Positions 31,395-32,436 of a stretch of 32,436 nucleotides of DNA are shown here, piece after piece; position 1 is the first letter of the stretch; every line of letters starts with the position of its first letter. Where the stretch lies: NCBI GenBank assembly GCA_934120265.1, contig CAKOTU010000012.1, positions 1 to 32,436 of the forward strand, read 5' to 3'. Under the pieces are notes generated by a model. It searched no databases. It was not told where the DNA came from and worked only from the letters and a program-made list of their open reading frames with translations. The DNA comes from an uncultured Bacilli bacterium. Lineage in GTDB: Bacteria > Bacillota_I > Bacilli_A > RF39 > UBA660. A program made the position numbers and the translations under genes.

Positions 31395-32045
31395 TTATCT
31401 TATTCTACTCTCTATGACTTCTTTTCTACTTTTTACCGTACTATTTTTTCCTTCTTTTACATTTTTTAAATCCTTTTGGAAATGATTACCCGATACAATG
31501 TTTAATTCATCAAATGGTGCAATTTCATTTCCATCAAAATAATTTGCTAATCTCAATGTTGATTTATGAATATTATTTATGTTATGATCAATACTTCTTA
31601 AGTCTAGACCTGTATCAACACTTAATTTTTCTTCAACTGAGGCATAATAAAAAACTTGTCGTTCATATTTCACTCTTTTAATAAAATGTGGTTTATCATA
31701 ACATACTTTAATATCAACGTATGGAAACGGATGATTTGAAATGCTTTCATTCAAAAATCCTATCATTCCTTGAACTTCTTCTTGAGCGGCTAATTCAAAT
31801 GGTATTTGAAAAATTTGATCCTCTTGAATTCCACTATCACCATTATTATATATTTTTATTATAGTAATTCTTATATTCTTCGCCTTAGTTAAACCACTAT
31901 TTCTAACTCTTAAATACAAAAAACCATTAATACTTCTTAAATTAAACGATAATTGTGGTTCCTTATCTTTTATCATTTTAAACTGGTTTATTATTACAAT
32001 TAAAAGTGATATTCCTGATATAACCACAGCAATTATTTCTACCAT
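31395..32045 (-). CDS. Hypothetical protein with one N-terminal TM anchor
   Basis: 216 residues, SD AGGAGG 7 nt from ATG 32045. TM helix about 3-22, then a beta-rich domain (L-S-F-N-L-R-S-I-N-G-F-L-Y-L-R-V-R-N-S-G) that looks like an Ig/CARDB-type sandwich, then a helical basic C-terminus ending K-S-R-K-E-V-I-E-S-R-I-R. Which side of the membrane the domain is on cannot be decided. Forty bp upstream of the queuosine salvage gene, probably one unit. Family not recognised. Confidence 0.7.
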   Translation of the reverse strand: MVEIIAVVISGISLLIVIINQFKMIKDKEPQLSFNLRSINGFLYLRVRNSGLTKAKNIRITIIKIYNNGDSGIQEDQIFQIPFELAAQEEVQGMIGFLNESISNHPFPYVDIKVCYDKPHFIKRVKYERQVFYYASVEEKLSVDTGLDLRSIDHNINNIHKSTLRLANYFDGNEIAPFDELNIVSGNHFQKDLKNVKEGKNSTVKSRKEVIESRIR

Positions 32046-32138
32046 ATTAAACCCTCCTTGTAAATATTATATCATAAATTATCGTTCTAATCTTTGATAT
32101 TACTACTTAGCAATAAATTACAACTTAAATACTTTTTG

Positions 32139-32240
32139 GATACGTTTGTATCTAATTTGAAATCAAAGTTCAAATACACGTTTTACCCTTATCTTATAAG
32201 GTTTTGCAAGGTTTTTGCAATGTATCTAAAACGTATCTAA
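32139..32240. repeat. Cluster of GTATCTAA repeats and TTTTGCAA repeats
   Basis: GTATCTAA at 32148, 32222 and 32233 (the last as ACGTATCTAA, also present at 30384-30393), a small palindrome GATAC-gttt-GTATC at 32139-32152, and TTTTGCAAGG / TTTTTGCAA just before. This non-coding stretch resembles the repeat-rich flank of a recombination site; see findings. The rest of 32046-32283 holds nothing I can name. Confidence 0.4.
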
Positions 32241-32283
32241 GACAATGGACAATCTAAAAATTACCCAAAATGTGGAAGCATAG

Positions 32284-32324
32284 AAAAACCCGCAATCCCT
32301 TATTTTATGCGGATTTGCAGGTTT
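32284..32324 (-). terminator. Intrinsic terminator of a unit entering from the right
   Basis: Minus strand: AACCTGCAAATCC / GGATTGCGGGTT with one bulge, then T5. It directly follows the SEC-C remnant stop. Confidence 0.75.
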
Positions 32325-32367
32325 ATTTACCACAACATTGTTTATATTTGCGTCCTGAGCCACATGT
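32323..32367 (-). pseudogene. SEC-C motif remnant with TGA at the first cysteine
   Basis: Minus strand reads TGA, then T-C-G-S-G-R-K-Y-K-Q-C-C-G-K and TAA. The TGA (32370-32368) is where the SEC-C motif (C-x-C-G-S-G) has its first Cys, one base from TGT. Upstream the frame gives no sensible protein within the window. Most likely the decayed end of a gene lying mainly to the right. Confidence 0.5.
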
Positions 32368-32436
32368 TCATCCTTTTCCTGTACATATAATACTATGAAA
32401 TATATATAGTATTATAGATTTTACAAGGCTTAAAAG

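Overview
The window is AT-rich (roughly 30% G+C by eye) and looks like a gut Bacillota chromosome, most like the Erysipelotrichia/RF39-type Bacilli. This rests on AGGAGG-type ribosome binding sites, many extended -10 promoters (TGnTATAAT), an RF2 gene with the bacterial +1 frameshift, the ftsE-ftsX-M23 hydrolase order, paired YitT proteins, BspA-type leucine-rich repeats and G-P-T collagen repeats. TGA is a stop codon here, so this is not a Mycoplasma code. The lineage call is an inference from style, not a database result. Nearly all genes are on the minus strand.

Layout. 1-2600: end of a collagen-like surface protein, a signal-peptidase-fold protein without the catalytic residues, a two-TM hypothetical protein and an 11-residue-repeat helical protein. 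2840-4800: an ABC exporter behind its own promoter, a 28-codon leader ORF and a terminator-like hairpin, which together look like a peptide-controlled attenuator. 4846-7656: ftsE-ftsX-hydrolase, the cell-wall hydrolysis switch for division. 7742-10582: prfB with its frameshift, then two YitT genes. 10731-10800: a probable small RNA.

10861-16372: an operon with an ASCH-kinase fusion and a transglutaminase-like protein, a SIS protein whose Shine-Dalgarno sequence is inside the preceding terminator, a WYL regulator, a DUF1653 protein and a second transglutaminase-like protein. 16815-22166: an unusual operon of a zinc-ribbon/LRR membrane protein, a radical SAM/SPASM enzyme, a 117-residue protein ending in 13 asparagines, a zinc-ribbon membrane protein and a PgaB/IcaB-like deacetylase. 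This is the best candidate for an undescribed system.

22328-32436: an accessory region with decay scars: a collapsed collagen-like gene, a tyrosine recombinase remnant, a truncated RhuM gene and two SEC-C fragments. Among these are intact genes for nucleotide and nucleoside handling: an alkaline-phosphatase-superfamily enzyme, a metallophosphatase, an HD-Nudix fusion with a degenerate HD twin, and a queuosine-salvage (Qng1/DUF2419) protein, plus a GNAT acetyltransferase and a methyltransferase.
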